Counted from the first letter of the stretch, positions 54,604 through 62,944 are shown. The stretch is 64,000 bases of DNA from Glacieibacterium sp965200405 (GCF_965200405.1 NZ_OZ241356.1:2480001-2544000); one strand, 5' to 3'. Numbers and translations are program-made. Notes: a model not told the origin generated them from the sequence alone.

Positions 54604-56913
54604 ATGTCGAAATTCACCGCCGGCCGGTCGCTGCTGCTGTTGACCGCCGGACTCGGCGCGCTGGTCGCGTCGGGCGCCGTCGCGCAGGAGGCCGCCCCCG
54701 TCGCTGCTGCAGCGACCGACGCCGGCCTCGACGAGATCGTCGTCACCGCCGAGCGCCGCTCCGAGAATTTGCAGAAGGTGCCACTGTCGGTCGCCGTCGT
54801 CGGCGGCGCGCAGGCCCGCGACTTCCAGAGCGGCGGCGACGATACGCTGCTGGCACTGTCGGGCCGCGTCCCCGGCCTGTACATCGAGAGCACCACCGGC
54901 CGCATCTTCCCGCGCTTCTACATCCGCGGTCTCGGCAACATCGACTTCTACCTCGGCGCCTCGCAACCGGTGTCGATCATCCAGGACGATGTCGTGCTCG
55001 AGCATGTCGTACTGAAGTCGAACCCGGTCTATGACGTCGCCCAGATCGAAGTGCTGCGCGGTCCGCAGGGCTCGCTGTTCGGTCGCAACACCACCGCCGG
55101 CATCATCAAGTTCGACACGATCCGCCCGTCCGATACGCTCCAGGGTCGCGCCTCCGCGTCATACGGCAGCTTCAACACCGTCACTTTCGACGGCGGCGTC
55201 GGCGGCCCGCTGATCGCCGACAAGCTGTCGTTCCGCGTCTCCGGCCTGTACCAGCGCCGCGACGACTGGGTCGACAACACGTACAGCGGCCCAAGCGCCG
55301 ACAAGCCGCCGATCCAGGCCCCCAAGAAGAACGCACTGGGCGGCTTCGAGGAGCGCGACATTCGCCTGCAGCTGCTGGCGACGCCGACCGAGCAACTGTC
55401 GATCCTGGGTTCGGCACACGGCCGCTGGTACGACGGCACCTCCACCATCTTCTATCGCAACGCGCTGAAGAAGGGCTCGAACAGCGTCGACAGCGTCATC
55501 CGCGACCAGGTCGCGCTCGACGAAGGCGGCAACAATCCGCAGGGCTATGACACGTTCGGCGGCTCGCTGAAGATCGGCTATGACTTCGGCCCGGTTTCGC
55601 TGACCTCGATCAGTGCCTATGAGACGACCAGCGGCAAGAGCCGTGGCGACACCGACGGCGGCGCGGCGTTCCTCAACGGCGGCGTCGGCTTCGGCGAATC
55701 GCAGGGCCAGATCCGGCGTCTTGGCCAGTACACCCAGGAAATCCGCCTTTCGAGCAACGGCAACTCGCGGCTGAAGTATCAGTTCGGCGGGATGTTCTTC
55801 AACCAGCAGGACACCACCGCTTTCTATCAGCGGGCGTTCTTCACCGGCGTGAACCCGAACAACTTCGTCGTGCTCAAGGACGTCAACACCTCCTATGCGG
55901 TGTTCGGCCAGCTGAGCTATGAATTGCTGCCGAACCTAACGATCACGGCTGGTGGCCGCGAGACCAAGGACACCAAGGAGACCCGGCTGCTCAAGTCTTC
56001 GCAGACCGTCGGTGGTGCCGACCAGTTCCCGGCCAGCGCCGCCCGCTACATCCGCCTGTCGGACAGCAAGCCGAGCTGGGATGTCAGCGCGCTGTACCAG
56101 GCGACGCCGGACCTCAGCGTCTATGCCCGCGTCGCCAAGGGCTTCCGCGGCCCGACCATCCAGGGCCGTTCGGCGGTGTTCAACTCGGCCTTCACCACCG
56201 CCAATTCGGAGACGATCCTGTCGTACGAGGCGGGCTTCAAGAGCGCCGCTTTCGATAACAAGCTGCGCTTCAACGCGACGGGTTTCGCGTACACCGTCAA
56301 GAATATCCAGCTCAACGGCAATGAGGCTGACGGTAACGGCGTGTTGTTCAACGCCGACAAGGCCAAGGCTTACGGCATGGAAGCCGACCTCGAGTTCCGC
56401 CCGAGCAGCCGCCTGATCCTGACCGGTGGTGCCAGCCTGTTGCACAGCGAGATCAAGGACAAGCGGGTCTATGCCCAGGTCTGCGCGCAGGGTGCGACGG
56501 TGGTCTGCACGGTGCAGGATCCGACGATCGTGCGTCCGCTGTTCGGCACCCCGACGACCTTCGCCCAGATCGACGGCAATCCGCTGCCCAACGCGCCGAA
56601 GTATAATTTCAACATCACGGCGCGCTACGGCATCCCGGTCGGCGATCACGGCGAAGTCTTCATCGCCACCGACTGGAACATCCAGGGCTACACCAGCTTC
56701 GTGCTGTACAAGACTGCCGAGTTCACCTCGAAGGGCAACTTCGAAGGCGGCGCCAAGCTGGGTTACGTCACTGGCGACGGCAAGTACGAGATGGCGGTGT
56801 TCGCGCGCAATATCACCAACGAGAAGAATCTGAAGGGCGTCATCGAGAACTACATGGCGGCGGTGTTCAACGATCCGCGCGTCATCGGCGTCTCGGCTGC
56901 CGCGAAGTTCTAG
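54604..56913 (+). CDS. TonB-dependent outer membrane receptor
   Basis: 769 residues from the ATG at 54604 with AAGGG upstream. Signal peptide (MSKFTAGRSLLLLTAGLGAL...AVAQ), then the TonB box-like LDEIVVTAERRSENLQKVPL. The plug domain carries RFYIRGLGN and VEVLRGPQGSLFGRNTTAG-type sequence (IEVLRGPQGSLFGR). A 22-strand barrel follows, ending NDPRVIGVSAAAKF with the terminal aromatic residue. It imports a siderophore, vitamin or carbohydrate across the outer membrane; the ligand is not predictable. A CRP-like site suggests control by carbon status. Confidence 0.95.
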   Translation: MSKFTAGRSLLLLTAGLGALVASGAVAQEAAPVAAAATDAGLDEIVVTAERRSENLQKVPLSVAVVGGAQARDFQSGGDDTLLALSGRVPGLYIESTTGRIFPRFYIRGLGNIDFYLGASQPVSIIQDDVVLEHVVLKSNPVYDVAQIEVLRGPQGSLFGRNTTAGIIKFDTIRPSDTLQGRASASYGSFNTVTFDGGVGGPLIADKLSFRVSGLYQRRDDWVDNTYSGPSADKPPIQAPKKNALGGFEERDIRLQLLATPTEQLSILGSAHGRWYDGTSTIFYRNALKKGSNSVDSVIRDQVALDEGGNNPQGYDTFGGSLKIGYDFGPVSLTSISAYETTSGKSRGDTDGGAAFLNGGVGFGESQGQIRRLGQYTQEIRLSSNGNSRLKYQFGGMFFNQQDTTAFYQRAFFTGVNPNNFVVLKDVNTSYAVFGQLSYELLPNLTITAGGRETKDTKETRLLKSSQTVGGADQFPASAARYIRLSDSKPSWDVSALYQATPDLSVYARVAKGFRGPTIQGRSAVFNSAFTTANSETILSYEAGFKSAAFDNKLRFNATGFAYTVKNIQLNGNEADGNGVLFNADKAKAYGMEADLEFRPSSRLILTGGASLLHSEIKDKRVYAQVCAQGATVVCTVQDPTIVRPLFGTPTTFAQIDGNPLPNAPKYNFNITARYGIPVGDHGEVFIATDWNIQGYTSFVLYKTAEFTSKGNFEGGAKLGYVTGDGKYEMAVFARNITNEKNLKGVIENYMAAVFNDPRVIGVSAAAKF

Positions 56914-56920
56914 GGCCGAT

Positions 56921-56946
56921 GCCCCCTCCCTCACGCGGGAGGGGGC
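56921..56946. terminator. Bidirectional hairpin terminator
   Basis: Perfect 10-base-pair stem (GCCCCCTCCC at 56921-56930 with 56937-56946) and a TCACGC loop, between the convergent stops at 56913 and 56954. Confidence 0.8.
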
Positions 56947-56953
56947 GGTTCGG

Positions 56954-58030
56954 CTAGTCGAACAGGCTGCCCTGCCGGGTCGGCACCCTGAACAGGTCCG
57001 TCCGCAGTTCGAAGCGCGCATTCGCCAGGCCTAGTTTGGCGCAAGCCAGCTTGAACCGCGTCCGCAGCATCTCGGCATAAGGCCCGGCGCCGCGCATCCG
57101 CGTGAAGAAGTCCGGGTCGTTGTCGCGGCCCGAGCGCATGTCGCGGATCAGCGCCATGACCTTGTCGGCGCGGTCCGGGAAATGCGCATCGAGCCAGGCG
57201 CGGAAGAGCGGCGCGACCTCGTGCGGCAGGCGCACCGGCAGCGAGAAGGCGCCCTGCGCCCCGGCGTCTCGTGCCGCCTCCAGGATCGCCTCGATCTCGT
57301 GATCGGTGACGGCGGGCACGACCGGCGATACCGAGACGAAGACCGGGATGCCAGCATCGCTCAGCGCGCGGATCGCCGCCAGCCGCCGTGCCGGGGTGGG
57401 CGCGCGTGGCTCCAGCGTCCTTGCCGTGCGGCGGTCGAGGCTGGTCACCGACATCGCAACCGCCGCCAGCCCATCCGCCGCCATCGGGCCCAGGATGTCG
57501 ATGTCGCGCACGACGCGATCGGACTTGGTGGTGATGGTCAGCGGGTGGCGGAACTCCGCCAGTACTTCGAGGATGCTGCGCGTGATGCGGTGCGTCGCCT
57601 CGATCGGCTGATAGGGGTCGGTGTTGGTGCCCAGCGCCATCGGTTTGCAGTCGTAACCACGCTTCGACAGTTCGACACGGAGCAAGGCGGCAGCGCCCGG
57701 CTTCGCGGTGAGCCTGGTCTCGAAGTCCAGTCCTAGCGACAAGCCGAGATAGGCGTGCGTCGGCCGGGCGAAGCAATAGATGCAGCCGTGCTCGCAGCCG
57801 CGATAGGCGTTGATCGAGCGGTCGAAGCCGATGTCGGGCGATGTATTGCGGCTGATTATGGTGCGCGGTGTCTCGAGGCTGACGGTGGTGCGCAGCGGCG
57901 GCGCGCCGTCGTCGATGTCGTCGCGCGCGTCGAGCCAGTCGCCATCGGCCTCGCGTACCGGATCGTCGAAGCGCGTGCTGCGAACATTGGCAGGAGCGCC
58001 GCGACCGCGCTGAAGCTCAGGGTGGAGCAT
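56954..58030 (-). CDS. PA0069-family radical SAM protein
   Basis: 358 residues. The [4Fe-4S]/SAM motif CEHGCIYC (CxxxCxxC) follows NAYRGCEHGC, with flanking family sequence SPDIGFDRSINAYRG before it and FARPTHAYLGLSLGLDFE after it. Later motifs TITTKSDRVVRDIDIL, SVTSLDRRTARTLEPRAPTP and IPVFVSVSPVVPAVTD are typical of the PA0069/Rv2578c group, distantly related to spore photoproduct lyase. The reaction is unknown. A LexA box 25 bases upstream of the start suggests SOS induction and hence a DNA-damage role. Confidence 0.9.
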   Translation of the reverse strand: MLHPELQRGRGAPANVRSTRFDDPVREADGDWLDARDDIDDGAPPLRTTVSLETPRTIISRNTSPDIGFDRSINAYRGCEHGCIYCFARPTHAYLGLSLGLDFETRLTAKPGAAALLRVELSKRGYDCKPMALGTNTDPYQPIEATHRITRSILEVLAEFRHPLTITTKSDRVVRDIDILGPMAADGLAAVAMSVTSLDRRTARTLEPRAPTPARRLAAIRALSDAGIPVFVSVSPVVPAVTDHEIEAILEAARDAGAQGAFSLPVRLPHEVAPLFRAWLDAHFPDRADKVMALIRDMRSGRDNDPDFFTRMRGAGPYAEMLRTRFKLACAKLGLANARFELRTDLFRVPTRQGSLFD

Positions 58031-58054
58031 GGTTGCAAGCTAGGCCGACGACGA

Positions 58055-58069
58055 GAACATTACAAGAAC
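58055..58069. promoter_or_regulatory. LexA box upstream of the radical SAM gene
   Basis: GAAC ATTACAA GAAC, complement GTTC TTGTAAT GTTC, a GTTC-N7-GTTC site. It is 25 bases before the radical SAM start (58030, minus strand) and 65 bases before the divergent small gene (58134). Confidence 0.8.
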
Positions 58070-58133
58070 ATTGTCGGCGGCGGTTCAAAGCAGCGACACG
58101 CTATGATATAGCTAGGGCGCTGGAGGATTTGCC

Positions 58134-58352
58134 ATGATTGCCTTGATGTTTGCAGCTCTGGTCGTACCGCCGGTCGAGCCGGTGAAATGCGAGCAGCGCC
58201 AGGTGCAGTTTACGGAAGCGGACCGTCGCGCCGCCCCGAAGAAACTAGGCGAGTTGCCACCGGCGCAGCTGTACCTGACGGTCGACCGGAGCATCGACAA
58301 ATGTCCCGCCCCAGTGATCGTGCGCTACAACATCGGCGGCCGCCAGCGCTGA
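58134..58352 (+). CDS. Small exported hypothetical protein
   Basis: 72 residues with GGAGG 7 bases before the ATG. A short hydrophobic start (MIALMFAALVVPP) is followed by a polar body with two cysteines (KCEQRQVQF and DKCPAPVIVRYNIGG), which could form a disulfide in the periplasm. No family is recognised. A TATGAT -10-like box lies at 58102-58107. It is divergent from the radical SAM gene and shares its LexA-box region, so it may or may not be in the SOS regulon. Confidence 0.7.
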   Translation: MIALMFAALVVPPVEPVKCEQRQVQFTEADRRAAPKKLGELPPAQLYLTVDRSIDKCPAPVIVRYNIGGRQR

Positions 58353-58353
58353 G

Positions 58354-58381
58354 GCGAACGGCGGCGCAAACCGCCGTTCGC
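58354..58381. terminator. Bidirectional hairpin terminator
   Basis: Perfect 11-base-pair stem (GCGAACGGCGG at 58354-58364 with 58371-58381) and a CGCAAA loop, between the convergent stops at 58352 and 58390. Confidence 0.85.
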
Positions 58382-58389
58382 TCCCTAGA

Positions 58390-58989
58390 TCAGCCGAAGA
58401 CGCCGTAGCGGACGTCGCGGATGCGGCCGGTGCGCTGGTTGACCAGCAGCAGGTCCGGTCCATAACGCACCCAGCGATAGCCGCGTGGCGGCACGCCAAA
58501 GCCCAGGCGGCCGTAGTCGTTGTAATAATAGTTCGAGTTCAGGAAGATGCTCGGCAGCAACAGGCCGATGCTCCAGCGCCGGTAGTTGTAGCCGCGCGGG
58601 TAGCGGTAATGCGGTGCGCTGACCGGTGGACGGTTCCAGCTACCACCATGCGGTGGCCGCGGCGGACGAACGATCGGCGGGCGACCGCCGTTACCGGGGC
58701 GAGGCGGCTGGATCTGCGGACCGCCGTTACCGGGACGAGGTGGCTGGATCTGGGGACCGCCATTACCCGGGCGCGGCGGCTGGATCTGGGGACCGCCCGG
58801 GGTGGGGCGCACAACGCCGGGTCCGCCGCCGGGCCGCCCGGGCCCGCCGCCCTGACCGGGCCGGCCGGGGCCGCCACCTTGGCCGGGACGGTCGCCGCCA
58901 CCGGGGCGCTGCCGCGATTGCTCCTGCGCTTCGGTAACAGTGGCCCCCAGCATCAGTGCGACGGAGGCATAAAGCATCAGTTTCGACAC
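58390..58989 (-). CDS. RcnB-family exported protein with Pro/Gly-rich repeats
   Basis: 199 residues from a GTG start at 58989 with GGGAG 7 bases upstream. Signal peptide (SKLMLYASVALMLGATVTEA), then ~100 residues of low complexity: GGGPGRPGQ repeats followed by three 12-residue PQIQPPRPGNGG-type repeats. The C-terminal ~65 residues match RcnB: YNYRRWSIGLLLPSIFL, YNDYGRLGFGVPPRGYRWVR and a final strand YGPDLLLVNQRTGRIRDV. RcnB proteins are periplasmic factors linked to nickel/cobalt efflux in E. coli; here a metal role is only inferred. Confidence 0.83.
   Translation of the reverse strand: MSKLMLYASVALMLGATVTEAQEQSRQRPGGGDRPGQGGGPGRPGQGGGPGRPGGGPGVVRPTPGGPQIQPPRPGNGGPQIQPPRPGNGGPQIQPPRPGNGGRPPIVRPPRPPHGGSWNRPPVSAPHYRYPRGYNYRRWSIGLLLPSIFLNSNYYYNDYGRLGFGVPPRGYRWVRYGPDLLLVNQRTGRIRDVRYGVFG
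58682..58789. repeat. 36-base tandem repeat inside the rcnB-like gene
   Basis: Three imperfect 36-base units (about 58682-58717, 58718-58753, 58754-58789) encode the PQIQPPRPGNGG-type repeat. The unit is a multiple of three, so copy number could change without a frameshift. Confidence 0.8.
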
Positions 58990-59049
58990 AGGCGTCTCCC
59001 AAGTTTCCCAGCGAAAGCTATGACGATGTGCGTATCCACACAAGCAGGG

Positions 59050-59577
59050 TCAGCGCTCGGTCAACCGCGGCATCAGTTCGACGAAGTTGCAGGGCTGGTG
59101 GCGACTGTCCAGCTGGCTGGCGAGGATACCGTCCCAGCCATCGCGCACCGCGCCCGTAGAGCCGGGCAGGGCGAAGATATAGGTGCCGCGCGCCACCCCG
59201 GCGGTCGCGCGCGACTGGACCGTCGAGGTGCCGATGCTGGCGAAACTGAGCCAGCGGAACAGCTCGCCGAAGCCCGGGATTTCCTTGTCCCAGACCTGGG
59301 CAAACGCCTCGGGCGTGACGTCGCGACCGGTGACGCCGGTGCCGCCGGTGGTGATGACGCAATCGATGTCGGGGTCGTCGATCCAGGCGTTGAGCTGCGC
59401 CACCAGCGCCGGGACGTCGTCGCGCACGATCGCACGCGCCGCCAGCACATGGCCGGCAGCGGTCAAGCGCTCGACCAGCGTGTCGCCCGAGCGATCATCG
59501 ACGGCAGTGCGGGTGTCGGACACGGTCAGCGCAGCGATGCGGACCGGCTTGAACTCCAGGCGTTCGTCGATCGGCAT
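59050..59577 (-). CDS. moaB: Molybdenum cofactor biosynthesis protein B
   Basis: 175 residues. MoaB/Mog-type fold motifs: AALTVSDTRTAVDDRSGDTL, CVITTGGTGVTGRDVTPEA and IPGFGELFRWLSFASIGTS. It adenylates molybdopterin before molybdenum insertion. The window also holds a molybdopterin enzyme at 36541. Start and length are standard. The antitoxin gene ends 3 bases upstream, so moaB may be read from the toxin-antitoxin transcript. Confidence 0.95.
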   Translation of the reverse strand: MPIDERLEFKPVRIAALTVSDTRTAVDDRSGDTLVERLTAAGHVLAARAIVRDDVPALVAQLNAWIDDPDIDCVITTGGTGVTGRDVTPEAFAQVWDKEIPGFGELFRWLSFASIGTSTVQSRATAGVARGTYIFALPGSTGAVRDGWDGILASQLDSRHQPCNFVELMPRLTER

Positions 59578-59580
59578 CGG

Positions 59581-59883
59581 TCAGGCCGCCTTGCGCTCGA
59601 TCTTCAGCCGGAGCCCCAGCGCATCCAGAACCGCAGTCAAGGTCGACAGTGTCGGATTCCCGGCTTCGGACAGCGCATGATACAGCGCCTGCCGCTTCAC
59701 CCCGGTCCGATTGGCAATCTCGGTCATGCCCTGCGAGCGCGCGATAGTGCCGAGGGCATGCGCGAACTGCACCGGATCGCCCTCTTCGAGCGTAGCGTCG
59801 AGATAGCCGATAACGGCGTCCTCGCTGTCGAGGTAGTTGGCGGCATCGAAGGCCCTTGTCGTCTTGCTCATGGTCTGGGTCAT
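59581..59883 (-). CDS. HigA-like addiction-module antitoxin
   Basis: 100 residues from the ATG at 59883, two bases after the toxin stop; a TTG at 59889 would overlap that stop. The N-terminal half (FDAANYLDSEDAVIGYLDAT) is the toxin-binding region of the TIGR02684-type antidote family, followed by a helix-turn-helix (MTEIANRTGVKRQALYHALS) and a conserved end (STLTAVLDALGLRLKIE). It should neutralise the toxin and repress the operon through the upstream palindrome. Confidence 0.9.
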   Translation of the reverse strand: MTQTMSKTTRAFDAANYLDSEDAVIGYLDATLEEGDPVQFAHALGTIARSQGMTEIANRTGVKRQALYHALSEAGNPTLSTLTAVLDALGLRLKIERKAA

Positions 59884-59885
59884 GA

Positions 59886-60182
59886 TCAAAGTTCCTGATC
59901 TGCCAAGCGCTTGGCCAAAGCTATGTCGCGGTGCTGACTATCCTTGTCACCGCCAGCCAGCAGCAGAACGATCGCGCCGTCGCTGAGCCTCGTGAAATAG
60001 ATGCGATAACCTGGCCCGAAGTAGAACCGCAGCTCGAAAACCCTGTCCCCGACAGACTTTTCGTCACCGAAATGTCCATCAGCCAATCGTTCGAGCCGCC
60101 GCGCGATGCGACCCTTTGCGGCGCCGTCTCGCAGATTATCGATCCAGGCCGTGAACTCCACGGTTTCCCGGATGACGATCAT
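59886..60182 (-). CDS. RelE/ParE-superfamily toxin (addiction-module killer type)
   Basis: 98 residues. Family motifs of the TIGR02683 killer protein: FTAWIDNLRDGAAKGRIARR, GDRVFELRFYFGPGYRIYF and VLLLAGGDKDSQHRDIALAK. The fold is a small RelE-like RNase or gyrase-type toxin; the target is not clear. The toxin gene is first in the operon, as in HigBA systems, and starts 2 bases from the operator palindrome. Confidence 0.9.
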   Translation of the reverse strand: MIVIRETVEFTAWIDNLRDGAAKGRIARRLERLADGHFGDEKSVGDRVFELRFYFGPGYRIYFTRLSDGAIVLLLAGGDKDSQHRDIALAKRLADQEL

Positions 60183-60183
60183 C

Positions 60184-60201
60184 CGTCATATATATATGAC
60201 G
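60184..60201. promoter_or_regulatory. Toxin-antitoxin operator palindrome
   Basis: CGTCATATATATATGACG is a perfect 18-base palindrome, one base upstream of the toxin ATG at 60182. The TATATA core could itself be the -10 region, which would give a very short or leaderless transcript. The antitoxin's helix-turn-helix is the likely binder. Confidence 0.75.
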
Positions 60202-60219
60202 CACCCGCGCCTCGTCAAC

Positions 60220-62073
60220 TCAGTTCACGCTGGCGACGACCACGTCATCCACGGGCAGTTGCGGGGCGAGATAGGCCGGCACCGGCGGCGCGACATAGGT
60301 CGAGGCGGCGCGGACACCGGAGGCGCCGGGCATGCCCGGGAACTTGGGCCACAGGCCAGTGACCAGCGCGTCCATGCTGGAGACCGGCTGGCCGTCGCGG
60401 AGCTGGTACATCCAGTAGTTGCGCATCACCACCTCGACATAGTGGCGGGTTTCCTTGAACGGAATTGACTCGATGAACAGCAGCGGGTCGCCGTTGTCGC
60501 GCAGGGTGGTGTTCCACTTCTGCACCGAGCCGGGCCCGGCGTTATAGGCGGCGATGACCTTGGGCAGCAGGCCGGCGGTGTAGCTCATGTCGCGCAGCTG
60601 CTCGAGATAGGTCTGGCCGCACTCGATGTTGAACTCCGGGTCGGACAGGTCGCGGACGGCGGCGACCTGGACCTCGGTGCCATCGGCCATGCGCGCGCTG
60701 ACCAGCTTGGCGGTCGAGGGCATCAACTGCATGATGCCCTTCGCCCCGGCGCGCGACGTTGCCGAGGTGACGAAGTTGGACTCCTGCAGGGCGTGAGCGA
60801 AGACGATGTTCTTGTCGACGCGCCAGCCGCGATAGGGGCGCCAGTCGGGTGCCGGGAAGCGTGCGCTCATCGGCGTGTCCATGCCCATCGGCGGGTGCTG
60901 CGCCAGCCAGTATTGCGTTGCGGGCAGCGTCAGGCGGGCGGCGAGCCGGAGCAGCGGGGCATAGGCGCGGGTGTCGGTCGTCGCGGCCAGATATTTGAGC
61001 TCGCGGTCGGCGAGGCCGAGCTGACCGATCTCGACCAGTGCCGCGGCACGTCGGGCGCCGGGCAGGGCGGAGAGGTGGTTCCAGTCGGCGGTGATGAAGT
61101 CGGGCTCGTCCCAGTCCTGCGTCCCGCCGAGGCCAAGCGCGCGGCGGGCAAGCAGGCCGTAGAAGCTGTCCGGGTAAGCCGCAGCGCGCGTCAGGCGAGC
61201 GCTCGCTTCAGCGGGACGACCGCAGGCCATGTGCGCGCGGCTCGCCCAATAGGCGGCGGCGGCGGAAAGGTCCTCGCTGGCGAACTTCTTGGCGACGGTG
61301 TCGAAGCCGCGCGCGGCGCTCTCGCAGTCGCCTTGGCGGAACGACGCCAGCCCGACGACCCAGCCGCCGAGTGCCGCCCATTCTCCGGTCCCGGCTGCGG
61401 CCAGATCGCCGACACGGCGCGCGCCGACGTCGTCGCCGCCGATGTAATAGCTCCACGCGGTGCGCTGCGCCCACTCCGTCGCGACGGGCTCGGACGCACT
61501 GCTCGCCAGCCCGCCCCAGGCGCTTTCAGCGTCGGCGGTGCGGTCGGCGGCGAGCAGCGGCTTGAGACGCGTCGCCAGCGTGGCATCGCCCGGCTGGCCG
61601 AAGCCCTGCGCCGAGCGGGTGTTCATCGGCGTGGTGAAGCTGACGGTGCGGAAGGCGTGGCTGACCGGCAGGTTCGGCGCCAGCGGCGTGCCGAGGCGCT
61701 GCGCCAGCTGGAGCACCTTGGGGGTCTGCGGCAGGTCGGCGTTGGCGGTCAGCCAGGTGTTGAGCTGGTCGAGCGTCGCGCGACCGGTGCCGCGTGCGAT
61801 CATCAACTGCGCCTTGGCGGTGCCGGTCAGCAGGCCATCGGGCAACGATGCGAGCGCGGCTTCGGCGGCGCTGTAGCGCCCGGCCTCGATGTCGAGGAAG
61901 ACCTGGCGGTAGGTGGCGCGGTCGGCGACGCTGAGCTGGGCGGGAACGCGGCGCTGGGCGGCAGTGATGCCGACATTGCCGGTGACGGTGATGTCGGGGG
62001 ACGGCGCCGCATCCTCGGCGGCGGCCGCGAACGGCAGCACGGCGACGGCGGCGAGCAGGATCGCTTTAAGCAT
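60220..62073 (-). CDS. Lytic murein transglycosylase (SLT domain)
   Basis: 617 residues with a signal peptide (MLKAILLAAVAVLPFAAAAE). A long helical region (~40-430) precedes the SLT domain: FAHALQESNFVTSATSRAGA (catalytic Glu in LQESNF), KGIMQLMPSTAKLV and VIAAYNAGPGSVQKW. It cleaves peptidoglycan in the periplasm. It is the second such enzyme in the window (the other at 33023); the two differ in length and motif detail. The start overlaps the end of the UDG-like gene by 8 bases. Confidence 0.92.
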   Translation of the reverse strand: MLKAILLAAVAVLPFAAAAEDAAPSPDITVTGNVGITAAQRRVPAQLSVADRATYRQVFLDIEAGRYSAAEAALASLPDGLLTGTAKAQLMIARGTGRATLDQLNTWLTANADLPQTPKVLQLAQRLGTPLAPNLPVSHAFRTVSFTTPMNTRSAQGFGQPGDATLATRLKPLLAADRTADAESAWGGLASSASEPVATEWAQRTAWSYYIGGDDVGARRVGDLAAAGTGEWAALGGWVVGLASFRQGDCESAARGFDTVAKKFASEDLSAAAAYWASRAHMACGRPAEASARLTRAAAYPDSFYGLLARRALGLGGTQDWDEPDFITADWNHLSALPGARRAAALVEIGQLGLADRELKYLAATTDTRAYAPLLRLAARLTLPATQYWLAQHPPMGMDTPMSARFPAPDWRPYRGWRVDKNIVFAHALQESNFVTSATSRAGAKGIMQLMPSTAKLVSARMADGTEVQVAAVRDLSDPEFNIECGQTYLEQLRDMSYTAGLLPKVIAAYNAGPGSVQKWNTTLRDNGDPLLFIESIPFKETRHYVEVVMRNYWMYQLRDGQPVSSMDALVTGLWPKFPGMPGASGVRAASTYVAPPVPAYLAPQLPVDDVVVASVN

Positions 62074-62839
62074 TGTCGAGACGGGCCTTCAGGGTCAGCA
62101 GGTCGCGCCACGCCAGCGCCTTCAAAGAAGGCTGAGCGAGCAATTGCAACGGGTGAAAACTCGGCAGCACGGGCACGACGCCGTCCTGCCACTTGCCGCG
62201 CAGCCGGGCGATACCGCTGCTGGTGCGGGTCAGGGCGGCAGTTGCCGTACCACCCAGCGCCAGCACGATCCGCGGCTTGGCCAGCTCGATCTGACGGGTC
62301 AGGAACGGCAGGCAGGCGGCGATCTCGGCAGCCGCAGGCGTGCGACCGCCGGGCGTCGTCCAATAAACCGAGTTCGCCAGATAGACGGTGCTACGGTCGA
62401 GGCCGATCGCCGCCAGCATGCGATCCAGCAGCAGCCCGGCGCGGCCCGAGAAGATGTTGTCCTCACCGACGTCCTCGGCGGTCGGCATGTCACCGACGAT
62501 CATCAATGCGCTGCCCGCGACGCCGCCCGAGAACAGCGGCCTGGTGCCGTGCGTGGCGAGCGCGCAGCCATCGAACTCGGCCAGCGCGGCCTGCAGTGCC
62601 GACAGGCTGTCGACGCTGACGACGGAATTGCGTGCCTCGACGACGGCATCGGCCTCGCACGGGGTGATCGGCTCGGCGACGTTAGGCGGCGGGATCTGCT
62701 CGGGAGCTGGCGGCGCGAGCCAGGCGTAGGGCGTGTCTTCGACGAGCGTGTCGATGCCCGCTTCGACCAGCCAGGCCAGAGCGGCAAGCGCCTCGCGGTT
62801 CGTGCTTTGGTGAAGGGCCCCATCCACGCGGTACACCAT
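62066..62839 (-). CDS. Uracil-DNA glycosylase-superfamily protein (family 4-like, divergent)
   Basis: 257 residues. The family core is seen: ALMIVGDMPTAEDVGEDNIF, SGRAGLLLDRMLAAIGLDR, VYLANSVYWTTPGGRTP and HPLQLLAQPSLKALAWRDL. Family-4 enzymes remove uracil from DNA and carry a 4Fe-4S cluster. Here motif 1, usually GEAPG, reads G116-DMPT, and few of the expected cysteines are present (C92 and another at about 177), so both catalysis and the cluster are uncertain. The gene leads an overlapping pair with the lytic transglycosylase. Confidence 0.85.
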   Translation of the reverse strand: MVYRVDGALHQSTNREALAALAWLVEAGIDTLVEDTPYAWLAPPAPEQIPPPNVAEPITPCEADAVVEARNSVVSVDSLSALQAALAEFDGCALATHGTRPLFSGGVAGSALMIVGDMPTAEDVGEDNIFSGRAGLLLDRMLAAIGLDRSTVYLANSVYWTTPGGRTPAAAEIAACLPFLTRQIELAKPRIVLALGGTATAALTRTSSGIARLRGKWQDGVVPVLPSFHPLQLLAQPSLKALAWRDLLTLKARLDNA

Positions 62840-62944
62840 GCGGCAGCGGGCGCTCTGGTCAAGTCACCTTCGTGACCGTATCTGACGAAGCATTGCAAAG
62901 CTGCGACGGGCGGATGACACGCTCCCGATCGCTGGGGAGACCAG

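Noticed and set aside
59917..60182. The toxin as a housekeeping RelE fragment rather than an active module
   Set aside because: Both partners are full length, correctly ordered, and have an intact operator palindrome.
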